Assembly: GCF_011761345.1 (NCBI RefSeq) | Contig: NZ_JAASRY010000006.1 | Coordinates: 62,001-126,000 of the forward strand | Reading direction: 5' to 3' | DNA from: Thalassobacillus devorans | GTDB lineage: Bacteria; Bacillota; Bacilli; Bacillales; Halobacillaceae | DNA length: 64,000 nt | Part shown: one piece after another, positions 24,844 through 33,646 of the stretch | How positions within the stretch are numbered: the first letter of the stretch is position 1 | Layout of the letters: every line of letters starts with the position of its first letter | Notes under the pieces: generated by a model | Databases searched by the model: none | Seen by the model: only the letters and a program-made list of their open reading frames with translations | Told to the model about the DNA's origin: nothing | Translations under genes and position numbers: made by a program

Positions 24844-24960
24844 CCAATCTCTCCTTCTTTGTCTACGATTCTACTTCTATTTTTCCATACCCTCTCAGGA
24901 GGGGATTTAACACTTACACTTTCCCCGTTATAAGGAGGATGTGCATCTTTCCGTGGAATT

Positions 24961-25040
24961 ATGAAATTATTGACCTAAATTTGGTTATATTAGCCAAAAT
25001 CCAGATTTATTAGCAAAGTACAGGATTTATTGGCCATTTT
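24961..25040. repeat. intergenic array of imperfect 20-base repeats
   Basis: Four 20-base units line up without gaps (starting at 24961, 24981, 25001 and 25021). The last three share TTATATTAGCC, TTTATTAGCAA and TTTATTGGCCA at the same phase. It lies upstream of the pflB control region. Confidence 0.55.
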
Positions 25041-25085
25041 ATTTACCAGCTCTTACCCTCTGGAAAAAGTTCACATAATATCCAA

Positions 25086-25132
25086 ATGTGAAATGATTCA
25101 CAATTGAACTTTTCATTTACAATAAATACATA
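25086..25132 (+). promoter_or_regulatory. pflB promoter with Fnr/Rex-type palindrome
   Basis: ATGTGAAATGATTCACAA (25086-25103) contains TGTGA-N6-TCACA, the Bacillus Fnr box, and also fits Rex (TTGTGAA-N4-TTCACAA) at all but the first base. Directly after it come TTGAAC (25104-25109) and, 17 bases later, TACATA (25127-25132) as -35 and -10. The palindrome centre would lie about 41-45 bases before the start of transcription, the class II activator position. Fnr activation, Rex repression, or both are plausible. Confidence 0.65.
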
Positions 25133-25166
25133 GCCATATTGCAAATAAGGAAAGGAAGCGATTGCG

Positions 25167-27419
25167 ATGACGACTTTAACAGCTCTTCCACAAGCATGGA
25201 GAACTTTTATAGATGGAAAATGGCGAGACGAAATTGATGTCCGAGATTTTATTATTCACAACTATTCCCTTTACACAGGAGATGAGGCATTCCTTGCCGG
25301 CCCCACCAGTGATACCACAAGATTATGGAAGCAAGTAATGGAACTGACTGAAGAAGAACGCGAACGTGGCGGCGTGTGGGATATGGATACAAAAAAACCC
25401 TCTTCCATCACCTCCCATCGACCGGGATATCTGAATAAGAATCTTGAGAAGGTAGTGGGTGTTCAGACAGACTCCCCTTTCAAAAGATCGATGCAGCCAT
25501 ACGGCGGTATCCGAATGGCAAAGCAATCTTGCGAATCTTACGGCTATACGCTCGATGAAGATACGGAAAGAATTTTCACCGATTACCGGAAAACTCATAA
25601 CCAGGGCGTCTTTGATGTATATACACCTGAAATGAAATTGGCGAGAAAAGTAGGAATTATCACAGGCCTTCCTGATGCTTATGGCCGCGGCCGTATCATC
25701 GGTGACTACCGGAGGGTTCCCCTATATGGAGTGGATTTCCTTATTGAAAAGAAACAGCAGGACTATCATCAGCTGGGTGCAGATGGAGTTATGTCAGAAG
25801 AAGTACTACGCGATCGGGAGGAACATGCCGAGCAAATCCGTGCCCTTCATGAATTAAAAGAAATGGCAGCAAGCTACGGTTTTGATATATCACGCCCTGC
25901 CGTCAATGCCCGCGAAGCATTTCAATGGTTGTATTTCGCCTATTTAGCAGCAATCAAGGAACAGAACGGCGCTGCGATGAGCCTTGGACGTGTATCTACT
26001 TTCCTCGATATTTATATCGAACGGGATATAAATGAAGGTGAATTGACCGAACAAGATGCACAAGAATTAATCGATCATTTCGTCATGAAGCTACGGTTAG
26101 TCAAATTCGCCCGTACCCCGGAATATAACGAGCTCTTCAGCGGAGATCCTACCTGGGTGACCGAATCTATCGGCGGATTGAATGTCCACGGGGAGCCGAT
26201 GGTCACCAAGAGTTCTTTCCGATTTTTGCATACATTGACAAACCTGGGACCTGCGCCTGAACCTAACTTGACTGTTCTCTGGTCAGAAAAACTACCAGAA
26301 CGATTTAAACAATATTGCGCCAAAGTTTCGATTAACTCCAGCTCCATTCAATATGAAAATGATGACATCATGCGGAAGCATTATGGTGATGATTATGGAA
26401 TTGCCTGCTGTGTCAGCGCTATGGAAATCGGGAAGCAGATGCAATTCTTCGGTGCACGTGTCAACCTGGCGAAAGCGCTGCTTTATGCCATAAACGGGGG
26501 AGTAGATGAAGTCATGCATGTTCAGATGACCCCTCCTTTCCGTCCCGTCACAGCTGACATTCTGGAGTACGAGGAAGTGCGCGAAAAATACGATCAAGTA
26601 CTGGATTGGCTTGCTAAATTATATATGAATACGCTGAATGCCATCCACTACATGCATGATAAATATGCGTATGAACGAATTGAAATGGCCCTCCATGATC
26701 CAAAAATACTGCGGACGATGGCTGGGGGAATAGCCGGATTAAGTGTCGTTGCTGATAGCTTAAGTGCAATCAAGCATGCAAAAGTCCATGTCATCCGCGA
26801 TCAAAATGGCCTGGCCGTCGACTATGAAGTCGCCGGTGATTATCCGAAGTATGGCAATAATGACAAACGCGTCGATGATATTGCCGTAGATATCGTCAAA
26901 GCCTTTATGAACAAGTTCAAACAGCACAAAGCCTATCGCGGTGCAACACCGACGATCTCCATTTTAACCATTACATCCAATGTGGTTTACGGAAAAAAAA
27001 CAGGCAGCACACCGGACGGCCGTACAGCTGGTACACCTTTTGCACCGGGAGCGAACCCACTTCATGGACGAGATGAATCAGGAGCGCTTGCATCCTTGAA
27101 CAGTGTGGCAAAGATACCATACGAATATGCGCTGGATGGCATTTCGAACACGTTCAGTTTTGTGCCAAAAGCACTCGGACGTACCTTGAATGACCGTGTC
27201 GACAACCTGGTTTCCATCCTGGACGGCTACGCCATAAAGGAAGGACACCATTTGAACATCAATGTTTTCGAGCGGGAGACGTTGCTGGACGCGGTGAAAC
27301 ATCCAGAAAAATATCCGCAGCTGACCATCCGTGTTTCCGGATATGCCGTCAATTTCATCAAACTGACCCGTGAACAACAGTTAGACGTTATCAATCGTAC
27401 ATTCCATGAAAAAATATAG
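25167..27419 (+). CDS. pflB: pyruvate formate-lyase
   Basis: 750 residues. Converts pyruvate and CoA to acetyl-CoA and formate under anaerobic conditions with a glycyl radical. The adjacent catalytic cysteines C414-C415 lie in [13 protein letters not shown], and the radical glycine, about residue 725, in [29 protein letters not shown] and the [20 protein letters not shown] segment are PFL hallmarks that exclude glycerol-dehydratase-type relatives. Full family length. Upstream Fnr/Rex-type control site; 28 bases before pflA, forming the pflBA operon. Confidence 0.97.
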   Translation: MTTLTALPQAWRTFIDGKWRDEIDVRDFIIHNYSLYTGDEAFLAGPTSDTTRLWKQVMELTEEERERGGVWDMDTKKPSSITSHRPGYLNKNLEKVVGVQTDSPFKRSMQPYGGIRMAKQSCESYGYTLDEDTERIFTDYRKTHNQGVFDVYTPEMKLARKVGIITGLPDAYGRGRIIGDYRRVPLYGVDFLIEKKQQDYHQLGADGVMSEEVLRDREEHAEQIRALHELKEMAASYGFDISRPAVNAREAFQWLYFAYLAAIKEQNGAAMSLGRVSTFLDIYIERDINEGELTEQDAQELIDHFVMKLRLVKFARTPEYNELFSGDPTWVTESIGGLNVHGEPMVTKSSFRFLHTLTNLGPAPEPNLTVLWSEKLPERFKQYCAKVSINSSSIQYENDDIMRKHYGDDYGIACCVSAMEIGKQMQFFGARVNLAKALLYAINGGVDEVMHVQMTPPFRPVTADILEYEEVREKYDQVLDWLAKLYMNTLNAIHYMHDKYAYERIEMALHDPKILRTMAGGIAGLSVVADSLSAIKHAKVHVIRDQNGLAVDYEVAGDYPKYGNNDKRVDDIAVDIVKAFMNKFKQHKAYRGATPTISILTITSNVVYGKKTGSTPDGRTAGTPFAPGANPLHGRDESGALASLNSVAKIPYEYALDGISNTFSFVPKALGRTLNDRVDNLVSILDGYAIKEGHHLNINVFERETLLDAVKHPEKYPQLTIRVSGYAVNFIKLTREQQLDVINRTFHEKI

Positions 27420-27447
27420 TGCTTTATCGTTTAAGGGAGGTATTTTT

Positions 27448-28179
27448 ATGAACGGTCGTATACACTCAATCGAAACTTGCGGAACAGTAGACGGACCCGG
27501 CCTCCGATACGTCATCTTTACCCAGGGATGCCTGCTCAGATGTCAGTTTTGCCATAACCCTGACACTTGGAGCCGAACCGGAGGGATGGAGAAATCAGTC
27601 GATGATATTATCGAAGATATTAAGGAATACCTCCCTTATATCAAAGCAAAAGGAGGCATAACCGTCAGTGGCGGTGAGCCGTTGCTGCAAATTGATTTTT
27701 TGACGGAACTCTTCCAAAGGTGCAAAGAGCTCGGCATCCATACAGCCATTGATTCCTCGGGCGGTTGCTTCAGCAGCTCCCCTGCGTTTTTAGCTAAGAT
27801 GGAGGAACTCTTGAAGTTTACGGATTTAGTTTTGCTTGACCTCAAGCAGATGGATGCTGATAAACATAAGTCACTGACCGGTATGACCAATAAGCATATC
27901 CATGACTTCGCCCGCTTCTTAGCTGAAAAAGACATTCCAGTCTGGATCAGACGCGTGCTTATTCCAGGGTTGACGAATGAAGCGGAAGAACTCCAACAAC
28001 TCAAAGAATTTGTCGATGGATTAGGCAACGTGGAAAAATTAGAGGTGCTTCCTTATCACACCATGGGGGTCTACAAATGGGAACACCTTGGGTTAGAGTA
28101 TCCCCTGGAAGGCTATCGTTCACCTTCCGAGCAAGAAATGGAACAGGCAGAACATATACTACAACCCGCTTCCTTTTGA
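27448..28179 (+). CDS. pflA: pyruvate formate-lyase-activating enzyme
   Basis: 243-residue radical SAM enzyme that installs the glycyl radical in PflB. Cluster-binding CxxxCxxC is C28, C32 and C35 in QGCLLRCQFCHNPDTW. The N-terminus GRIHSIETCGTVDGPGLR and the GGITVSGGEPLLQ motif are typical. The ATG at 27448 follows AAGGGAGG; the frame open to 27406 overlaps pflB and is not used. Terminator directly on its stop codon. Confidence 0.96.
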   Translation: MNGRIHSIETCGTVDGPGLRYVIFTQGCLLRCQFCHNPDTWSRTGGMEKSVDDIIEDIKEYLPYIKAKGGITVSGGEPLLQIDFLTELFQRCKELGIHTAIDSSGGCFSSSPAFLAKMEELLKFTDLVLLDLKQMDADKHKSLTGMTNKHIHDFARFLAEKDIPVWIRRVLIPGLTNEAEELQQLKEFVDGLGNVEKLEVLPYHTMGVYKWEHLGLEYPLEGYRSPSEQEMEQAEHILQPASF

Positions 28180-28196
28180 GGAAGCGGGCTTTTTTA
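28165..28196 (+). terminator. intrinsic terminator of pflBA
   Basis: Nine-bp stem CCCGCTTCC / GGAAGCGGG followed by CTTTTTT. The stop codon of pflA lies in the loop. Confidence 0.93.
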
Positions 28197-28313
28197 TGAG
28201 CGTCTAGTTTTCCGCTCCGTCTTAAGACCGATGCCATTTACCTTAAATGATTGATGTGATTTCCTTACAATTCTATATAATGTAAATTAGAGGATTTGGA
28301 AGGAGCTGGATAA

Positions 28314-29267
28314 ATGGATAGTATCATTAAGGTAGATGGCATACGAAAAATCTATAAAATGCGTAAGACGAAAGAAATTTTTGTGGCGGTAGATGATGTT
28401 TCTTTTGAGGTGGAAAAAGGAGAAATACTTGGCCTGCTCGGCCCTAACGGGGCTGGGAAAACAACGACGATCAAGACGATCTGCGGCCTGCTGGTCCCTG
28501 ATGAAGGCGCCGTCACCATTAATGGTTTTGACAGTGTCAAAAAGCGAAATAAAGCGCTCCGTCATATAAGCGCCGTTCTGGAAGGAAACCGGAACCTTTA
28601 CTGGCGAATGACTGTCGAGGAAAATCTCGAATACTTTGCAGGCAACCGCGGCATGTCCAGGAAAGCAATGAAGCCGCATATCGATAAATTGCTAGAGCAA
28701 TTCCGTTTGAAAGAGAAGAGACAAGAGTTAGTCAACAAGCTGTCCCGCGGCATGCAGCAGAAACTTGCAATCGCAGTAGCTATGCTGGCAGATACTGATG
28801 TAATCCTGCTTGATGAGCCGACGTTAGGACTGGACGTCGAAACTGGCTACGAAGTACGGGAAATCCTGCGGTCAATCGCTAAAAAAGAAGGCAAGACCAT
28901 TATTATCAGCACCCATGATATGCCTGTTGTCCAGGATTTATGTGAGCGTACTGTTATCATTAACAATGGAAGAGTTATTGCTGACGAAAGCGTAGATCAC
29001 CTCCTTCAATTATTCAAAACAAGCGCTTATCAAATCAGCTTGAAAGAACCGATCACAGACGAACAGCAGGAGATGCTTAAGTTTGAGTTCCCGTTGCACT
29101 CCTGGAAGGGGCTGGACTTACAAGTCAGCCTGGAAGAAGAACAGGAAATCTACGCTTTGATGGACATCCTGAAACGAAACCATACCCCGATCGAAACCAT
29201 TAACCGAACTGAAATTAACTTTGAAAAAGTATTTATGCAGCTTGTCAAAGAGGAGGCTGCCTCATGA
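28314..29267 (+). CDS. ABC transporter ATP-binding protein
   Basis: 317 residues. Walker A GLLGPNGAGKTTT (about 42-54), signature KLSRGMQQKLAIA, Walker B VILLDEPTLGLD, and switch histidine IISTHDMP. The 90-residue C-terminal extension after IADESVDHLL is usual for exporters of the DrrA/NatA type. Works with the next gene, whose ATG overlaps its stop (ATGA). GGAAGGAGC precedes the start. Substrate unknown; antibiotic-like or lipid exporters share this design. Confidence 0.93.
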   Translation: MDSIIKVDGIRKIYKMRKTKEIFVAVDDVSFEVEKGEILGLLGPNGAGKTTTIKTICGLLVPDEGAVTINGFDSVKKRNKALRHISAVLEGNRNLYWRMTVEENLEYFAGNRGMSRKAMKPHIDKLLEQFRLKEKRQELVNKLSRGMQQKLAIAVAMLADTDVILLDEPTLGLDVETGYEVREILRSIAKKEGKTIIISTHDMPVVQDLCERTVIINNGRVIADESVDHLLQLFKTSAYQISLKEPITDEQQEMLKFEFPLHSWKGLDLQVSLEEEQEIYALMDILKRNHTPIETINRTEINFEKVFMQLVKEEAAS

Positions 29268-30040
29268 CAACACTCTGGAATGTCATTCGCGTTAATACCA
29301 AAAAAGAATATGTGGAGATGAAACGATATTTCGCTAATACTTTGAGCCTGCTGCTGACCTTCTACATTATCTTCCTTGCGATGTTCTTCGGCATCCAGGT
29401 GATCGGCGACCCTGCAGAAGCAGGTGCGAACACACAATTTATCATCGTCAATTATATTTTCTGGTACTTCGCTATGATGACACTGCAATCGATTGGCTGG
29501 ACTGTCTCGGACGAAGCAATGCGAGGGACGCTGGAACAGTTATATATGTCACCGATGGGAGCATGGCGGATTTTACTCTCCCGATTATCTGGAATGATAT
29601 TCATCCATTTCCTTATTGTCATTTTATTGTTGTTTTTGTCCATGCTCACCACTGGGGAGTGGCTGAACTTGAATCCAGCAGCCACTATACCTATCCTGTT
29701 ATTGACGATTGCCAGTATGATCGGAGTGGGTTTCATGATCGCTGGATTGTCAATCATTTTCAAACAGATTAGTGCATTTTTGCAAATCCTTCAATTCATC
29801 ATAATGGGATTGACTTTCGTACCTTTATCTGTCGCTCCATACCTCATTGCGGCGCCATTTGTAAAAGGTGTCGATATGACGAGACAGATCATGATTCATA
29901 ACTATACGCTGGCTGATTTTTCAATATCGGATTATTCCTGGCTGATCGCGAATGCAGTGGTTTATGGAATAATTGGCGTTTCCGTCTACCTTGCCTGCGA
30001 AAGATATGCAATGAAAAAAGGACTACTTGGACATTATTGA
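29264..30040 (+). CDS. ABC-2-type transporter permease
   Basis: 258 residues, six hydrophobic spans (TLSLLLTFYIIFLAMFFGIQV, IFIHFLIVILLLFLSML, IPILLLTIASMIGVGFMIAG, FLQILQFIIMGLTFVPL and others). DEAMRGTLEQLYMSPMGAWRILLSR is the coupling-helix type motif of ABC-2 permeases. Translationally coupled to the ATPase gene by a four-base overlap. A typical two-gene exporter; direction is inferred from family. Confidence 0.9.
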   Translation: MTTLWNVIRVNTKKEYVEMKRYFANTLSLLLTFYIIFLAMFFGIQVIGDPAEAGANTQFIIVNYIFWYFAMMTLQSIGWTVSDEAMRGTLEQLYMSPMGAWRILLSRLSGMIFIHFLIVILLLFLSMLTTGEWLNLNPAATIPILLLTIASMIGVGFMIAGLSIIFKQISAFLQILQFIIMGLTFVPLSVAPYLIAAPFVKGVDMTRQIMIHNYTLADFSISDYSWLIANAVVYGIIGVSVYLACERYAMKKGLLGHY

Positions 30041-30069
30041 TTTAAAAAACTCTTAGTTGTGGTATGATG

Positions 30070-30216
30070 TATATAGATAATCATACAATAAAAAATAGCC
30101 GCAGCAAATGCTGCGGCCATAGATACACGCCCCCTCCGGGGGATCAGCTATCCACTACAGGAATAGGCCTCTCCCCTTCTACTTTGGCCGAGTGAATAGG
30201 GAGGTCTATTTTTTAT
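30070..30216 (+). ncRNA. antisense RNA antitoxin of a type I toxin-antitoxin locus
   Basis: An extended -10 element TGGTATGAT (30060-30068) reads rightward. A transcript from about 30075 would run through the toxin mRNA 3' end and stop at the hairpin AATAGGCCTCTCCC / GGGAGGTCTATT (30162-30175, 30199-30210) followed by TTTTTTATT. It overlaps the toxin stop codon region and the toxin terminator, the layout known for BsrG/SR4, BsrE/SR5 and TxpA/RatA in Bacillus. Endpoints are estimates. Confidence 0.65.
30088..30117 (-). terminator. terminator of the toxin mRNA
   Basis: Perfect nine-bp stem GCCGCAGCA / TGCTGCGGC with a two-base loop, followed on the minus strand by TATTTTTTATT. About 90 bases past the toxin stop, leaving a long 3' region for antisense pairing. 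Confidence 0.8.
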
Positions 30217-30307
30217 TGATCATTTGAATGATCAATGCGAGCAAAGCGATCAAAAACGTGCCGAAAGACCAGATGACGGTCAACACTTCATATATGCTCG
30301 TAGGCAT
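30206..30307 (-). CDS. holin-like membrane toxin (BsrG/TxpA-type, 33 aa)
   Basis: 33 residues: MPTSIYEVLTVIWSFGTFLI, continuing ALLALIIQ and ending MINKK. One hydrophobic helix with short ends, matching the holin-like toxin family of Bacilli (typical core xxxYEALxxMxxFGxFLIALLTLIV). A very strong ribosome site, AAGGGGGGTG, lies next to the ATG and can pair with CCCCC about 15 bases upstream, a sequestration seen in BsrG-type mRNAs. Overproduction of such peptides damages the membrane or stops growth. Antisense RNA lies on the opposite strand at the 3' end. Confidence 0.8.
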   Translation of the reverse strand: MPTSIYEVLTVIWSFGTFLIALLALIIQMINKK

Positions 30308-30369
30308 CACCCCCCTTCCTGACAGATGGGGGCAGCCGATCCTCCCTAAAAGGACGTGCTCCACTTCCA

Positions 30370-30378
30370 ATTATATCA
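30370..30378 (-). promoter_or_regulatory. extended -10 promoter of the toxin mRNA
   Basis: Minus-strand TGATATAAT is a perfect extended -10 element. The start of transcription would be near 30363, giving a leader of about 55 bases before the toxin ATG. Confidence 0.6.
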
Positions 30379-30418
30379 TGTGTACCGGGGTGAATTTTTC
30401 ACCAACTTTTTTCAGGAC

Positions 30419-31570
30419 TTAAGCCTCATGCAAGGATGCCTCAATCGCATCCCCAAGCTGTGCCAGAATATCCTTAGCTCCTTCGATTCCAATTGAAATA
30501 CGGACGACGTGCTCATTAATACCGATCTTCTCCTGCTGCTCCTCCGTCAAGGCCCGGTGAGATGTCCCTTTCGGATAAGATACCGTCGTTTCAACACCTG
30601 CTAAGGAAGGTACAATTTTAATCCAGCCCAATGATTTATAAAAACGATCCATGTCGCATCTTTCGTTCAATTCAATTGTGATAATTGCTCCATTACCTTT
30701 TTCAGAAACGTAAGCAGGATAATATACATGTTTGATATCCGTATGGTTGCGCAAGCTTTCCGCTACATAATCCGCGTTCTCCGATTGCTGCTTCATGCGA
30801 AGAGCCAGGGTCTTCAACCCACGCTGACCAAGCCATGCTTCAAATGGACTCAGGTTGGCACCGAGTGCTACCATCTTTCCTCTCGCTTTTTCAATCAGTT
30901 CTTCTCTTCCGACCAGCACACCAGCTGATACATCACTGTGTCCGCCAATATATTTAGTCGCACTATGAACGACTAAATCGACTCCTTCTTCGTATGGGTG
31001 GAGCAAGTATGGCGTTGCGAAAGTATTATCGATCATCGTTTTCAACTGGTACCGTTCTGCTATATCTACCAGGGCCTTGATGTTTTCGACACGCAAAAAT
31101 GGATTCGTAACCGATTCACTGTAAAGGAGTTTCGTATTACCCTGAATGGCCCCTTCCACTTCTTCCAGGTTATCGAATGAGGCGAGCGTTACTTCAATGC
31201 CGAATGTTTTCAATTCCTGAGTAAGTAACTGGTAGGTGCCTCCATAAGTGTCTTCCGCGGCGACAATATGTTCTCCATTCCCGACGGCCGCCAGAATGCC
31301 GCATAGTATGGCAGACATTCCAGATGAAGAAGCCATGCCTGCTGGCGCCCCTTCTAACTGGGCGACGGCATGACCCAGCTCGTCTGTGTTCGGATTCCCG
31401 TTTCTTGTATAAAGATACGGCGATTTGCCTTCAAAATAACCTTCCAAATCTTCCAGGGTTTCAAACGTGTAGGCTGAAGTCTGATAGATGGGCGTTGCTT
31501 TACTATTGATTTTCTCTGCATCCTGCTTAAGGCTGTTATGTACAACCTTTGTTTCAAATGATTTACTCAT
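30419..31570 (-). CDS. PLP-dependent Cys/Met metabolism enzyme (cystathionine gamma-synthase/lyase family)
   Basis: 383 residues of the Cys/Met metabolism PLP family. The cofactor lysine is K206 in VHSATKYIGGHSD; YTRNGNPNTDELG, SSGMSAILCG and DNTFATPYLLHP are also typical. It may be cystathionine gamma-synthase, cystathionine gamma-lyase, or methionine gamma-lyase; motifs do not settle which. CTLFE-type residues are absent. The ribosome site GAAGGGAGCAGAG precedes the ATG. A 240-base leader upstream contains the RNA locus described separately; no canonical SAM-I or T-box sequence was recognised there. Confidence 0.88.
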   Translation of the reverse strand: MSKSFETKVVHNSLKQDAEKINSKATPIYQTSAYTFETLEDLEGYFEGKSPYLYTRNGNPNTDELGHAVAQLEGAPAGMASSSGMSAILCGILAAVGNGEHIVAAEDTYGGTYQLLTQELKTFGIEVTLASFDNLEEVEGAIQGNTKLLYSESVTNPFLRVENIKALVDIAERYQLKTMIDNTFATPYLLHPYEEGVDLVVHSATKYIGGHSDVSAGVLVGREELIEKARGKMVALGANLSPFEAWLGQRGLKTLALRMKQQSENADYVAESLRNHTDIKHVYYPAYVSEKGNGAIITIELNERCDMDRFYKSLGWIKIVPSLAGVETTVSYPKGTSHRALTEEQQEKIGINEHVVRISIGIEGAKDILAQLGDAIEASLHEA

Positions 31571-31724
31571 AGAATCTCTGCTCCCTTCGATATTAGAAAA
31601 GCCTGGCTTGGCGCCAGACCATTAGCGTCTTCAAAAACTTGACTTATCGCCATGTCCTTATGGCGAAAATCTAAGCGTTTCTTATACTTTGATCTTTTAA
31701 CAAGGTCACACTTTTTTCAAGTGT

Positions 31725-31803
31725 AAAAAACCCCTTCCTAAGAAGAGGCTTATCAATTCTTTCGTTGAGGGTCTCCCCTCCATAAGCACGCACTTTTTTG
31801 AAT
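31725..31803 (-). ncRNA. candidate structured small RNA or leader, about 79 nt
   Basis: Transcript predicted from the consensus promoter at 31810-31838. On the minus strand it folds as stem GCUUAU / AUAAGC (31782-31787 with 31748-31753) enclosing GAGGG-GAGA-CCCUC (31767-31780, a GNRA tetraloop) and an AACGAAAGAAUU loop. Right after comes the terminator stem CCUCUUC / GAAGGGG with loop UUAG and six U (about 31725-31748). The last base of the first stem is also the first of the terminator. It does not match a riboswitch class I know. Confidence 0.6.
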
Positions 31804-31809
31804 AGTTCG

Positions 31810-31838
31810 ATTATATCCTCAACTGGAAAACCTGTCAA
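31810..31838 (-). promoter_or_regulatory. perfect consensus sigma-A promoter
   Basis: TTGACA (31833-31838), 17-base spacer, TATAAT (31810-31815), read leftward. The -35 overlaps the stop codon of the Nudix gene. It drives the candidate small RNA and possibly the Cys/Met enzyme gene. Confidence 0.85.
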
Positions 31839-32428
31839 AAAGCAAATAATTTCCGTGTGGCTTTAATAATAAAAGAAAAATAACCTTGTGAGTGCGGACA
31901 GAAATCATCCAAACTGATTGTTTTTTCCAGACCGCTCATTAAATAGCGCCCATTCTTACTTTGCCCTTGTAAAATCTCTTCAAAGCCCTCCAGGCTAAGT
32001 CGCATGATGTCTGACACTTCTTCCGTCACCTGAAAGTCCGGGAGCTTTTGCAGTGGATATAAGAAGATATGGCAAAATTCCCGATCGATCATTGTTCCCG
32101 TATGTATTTCTTCCCGAAAGCAGCCTTGGTATTGTAAGTCACTCGCTGACACCTCTATACCTAACTCTTCGACAATTTCCCTGACACCTGCTTCCACGAT
32201 GGATTCCTCCGCCCCAATATGGCCTGCTGCGGTTATATCCAGTTTATCCGGAAAATCTTTTTTATCCTTCGAGCGATGTTGGAAATAGATATAAGGCTCT
32301 CCTGCTATCACTTCTACAAACCAGCACTGGAAGGTATGGTGCCATAGGCCTTCGGTGTGTACCTTCTCTCTCTCTTCGACCCCGATCTCATTGCCTTGCC
32401 TGTCAAATACAGTCAACTGTTCCGCCAT
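31835..32428 (-). CDS. Nudix hydrolase, YfcD/IDI-like
   Basis: 197 residues. The Nudix box is complete: GHIGAEESIVEAGVREIVEE followed by LGI (GX5EX7REUXEEXGU). The N-terminus with FDRQGNEIGVEEREKVHTEG and WHHTFQCWFVEV resembles isopentenyl-diphosphate-isomerase-like Nudix proteins such as E. coli YfcD. It probably hydrolyses a nucleoside diphosphate derivative; the substrate is unknown. ATG at 32428, seven bases after AGAGGG, is preferred over the GTG one codon upstream. Confidence 0.88.
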   Translation of the reverse strand: MAEQLTVFDRQGNEIGVEEREKVHTEGLWHHTFQCWFVEVIAGEPYIYFQHRSKDKKDFPDKLDITAAGHIGAEESIVEAGVREIVEELGIEVSASDLQYQGCFREEIHTGTMIDREFCHIFLYPLQKLPDFQVTEEVSDIMRLSLEGFEEILQGQSKNGRYLMSGLEKTISLDDFCPHSQGYFSFIIKATRKLFAF

Positions 32429-32527
32429 CACAAACCCTCTTTCGGCAACTATTGTAGATGTTTAATTTGTTAATTCCGATGGAATAATAATTAATGATAC
32501 CACATTTTAAAAAAGGAGGTGGTCCTT

Positions 32528-32707
32528 GTGGCAGACCGACAACAAAAGAGAGCTAAAGTCCACACCTCCAATGAGCAGGCTGAGGTTTTCACTAAAGGCG
32601 TGTCCTTCTCTAAAGCATTTCTCCCTCCAAAGAAGGAACGGGAAGAACATCCGACAGAGGGAGAAATGATGACTGGTAACCATGAAGTTGAAAACGAAGA
32701 AAAGTAG
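32528..32707 (+). CDS. small hydrophilic protein (59 aa), unknown function
   Basis: GTG start at 32528, eight bases after AAAAGGAGG; an upstream GTG at 32519 lies inside the ribosome site. The product is highly charged and probably unstructured (ADRQQKRAKVHTSNEQAEVF, then acidic ending HEVENEEK). It contains KGVSFSKAFLPPKK. A weak SigB-like promoter (GTTTAA at 32459, 15 bases, GGAATA) is possible. Closed by a terminator. Hypothetical. Confidence 0.6.
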   Translation: MADRQQKRAKVHTSNEQAEVFTKGVSFSKAFLPPKKEREEHPTEGEMMTGNHEVENEEK

Positions 32708-32735
32708 CGCACAACCGTAGCTGTGCGCTTGTTTT
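32707..32735. terminator. intrinsic terminator
   Basis: Eight-bp stem AGCGCACA / TGTGCGCT (32707-32714, 32723-32730) followed by TGTTTTTATT. It separates the small hydrophilic gene from the convergent metallo-beta-lactamase gene. Confidence 0.82.
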
Positions 32736-33646
32736 TATTGCAAGGATACTCCCCTGTCTGTTTTGATAATAATATCTTTATCCTGCAACCGGTTAAGGTG
32801 GTTAGAAATGAGCTGAATATAAAATAATAAGTTTTCATCCACATTCCCATTATTGAATTGGAGAGCCAGGTCGTAGCAGGATTTCGAACCATCTTTTAAG
32901 CAAGTGATGATTTTCTGATCGATATCAACGATGGTTGCAATCGCTTGTTCAATAGCATCAAGATGATGATCCATGATCGGACCGTGGCTGGGGAAAACTT
33001 CTTTAATATTTTTTTGCCTCAATGTATCCAGCGTAAGCAAATACTGCTGCAAATCAATGATTTTTGTTGGAGGGCCATTTTCAATCAGTACGTCCCCACC
33101 GTATAGAACATTAGACCCTGGATCATATAAAGAAATGTGATCAAAGCTGTGACCAGGTGTTTCAAGCACTTCTAAATATTCTCCTCCTACATCTATCACA
33201 TCCCCGTGCTTCACATGCTGGGTAATGGAAAGATGTTCCGCTTGGGCAAAGTCAATCTCATCCATCGATGCTTTCGTAAGCAGCTCCTCGGTGAATTGAT
33301 CTGGAAGCTGAGGACGTATCCCTTCCAGCTGTTCGTACAATGTGGGCTCTTTTTTAGCAGGGTATCCGGCAAACACCTGGCAATGAAGTTCATTGGCATG
33401 GGTCAGTAATGCCCCTATGTGATCCATATCCCGATGAGTTAAAATAATTTGATCGACATCTGCCAGTTTTATTCCGATCTCCTTTAACGCCGTTATCAAA
33501 CTGGCTTGAGAATCTGATGATGGATGGCCTGCATCAATTAGCGTGACTTTTTCTTTCTTTATCACATATACAAACACGTCGCCTGGAACAGGCTGCGGGA
33601 CTCTAATTCGAAATACTCCTTGTTTCACTTCCTCCACGTTGCGCAT
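32735..33646 (-). CDS. metallo-beta-lactamase-fold hydrolase
   Basis: 303 residues. Metal site: LTHRDMDHIG (the HxDxDH variant of HxHxDH), a later histidine in TPGHSFDHISLY, an aspartate in YGGDVLIE, and the last histidine in FPSHGPIMDHH. The C-terminal 80 residues form a winged-helix-like extension common in glyoxalase-II-like MBL proteins. Likely a thioester or lactone hydrolase; substrate unknown. ATG eight bases after GGAGGGG. Confidence 0.85.
   Translation of the reverse strand: MRNVEEVKQGVFRIRVPQPVPGDVFVYVIKKEKVTLIDAGHPSSDSQASLITALKEIGIKLADVDQIILTHRDMDHIGALLTHANELHCQVFAGYPAKKEPTLYEQLEGIRPQLPDQFTEELLTKASMDEIDFAQAEHLSITQHVKHGDVIDVGGEYLEVLETPGHSFDHISLYDPGSNVLYGGDVLIENGPPTKIIDLQQYLLTLDTLRQKNIKEVFPSHGPIMDHHLDAIEQAIATIVDIDQKIITCLKDGSKSCYDLALQFNNGNVDENLLFYIQLISNHLNRLQDKDIIIKTDRGVSLQ

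Noticed and set aside
30228-30422. 64-codon plus-strand frame opposite the toxin
   Set aside because: It is the shadow of the toxin gene and promoter; no ribosome site.
31570-31834. SAM-I riboswitch or T-box upstream of the Cys/Met enzyme
   Set aside because: The conserved S-box core and the T-box GGTGG sequence were looked for and not found; only an unclassified structure and terminator are present.
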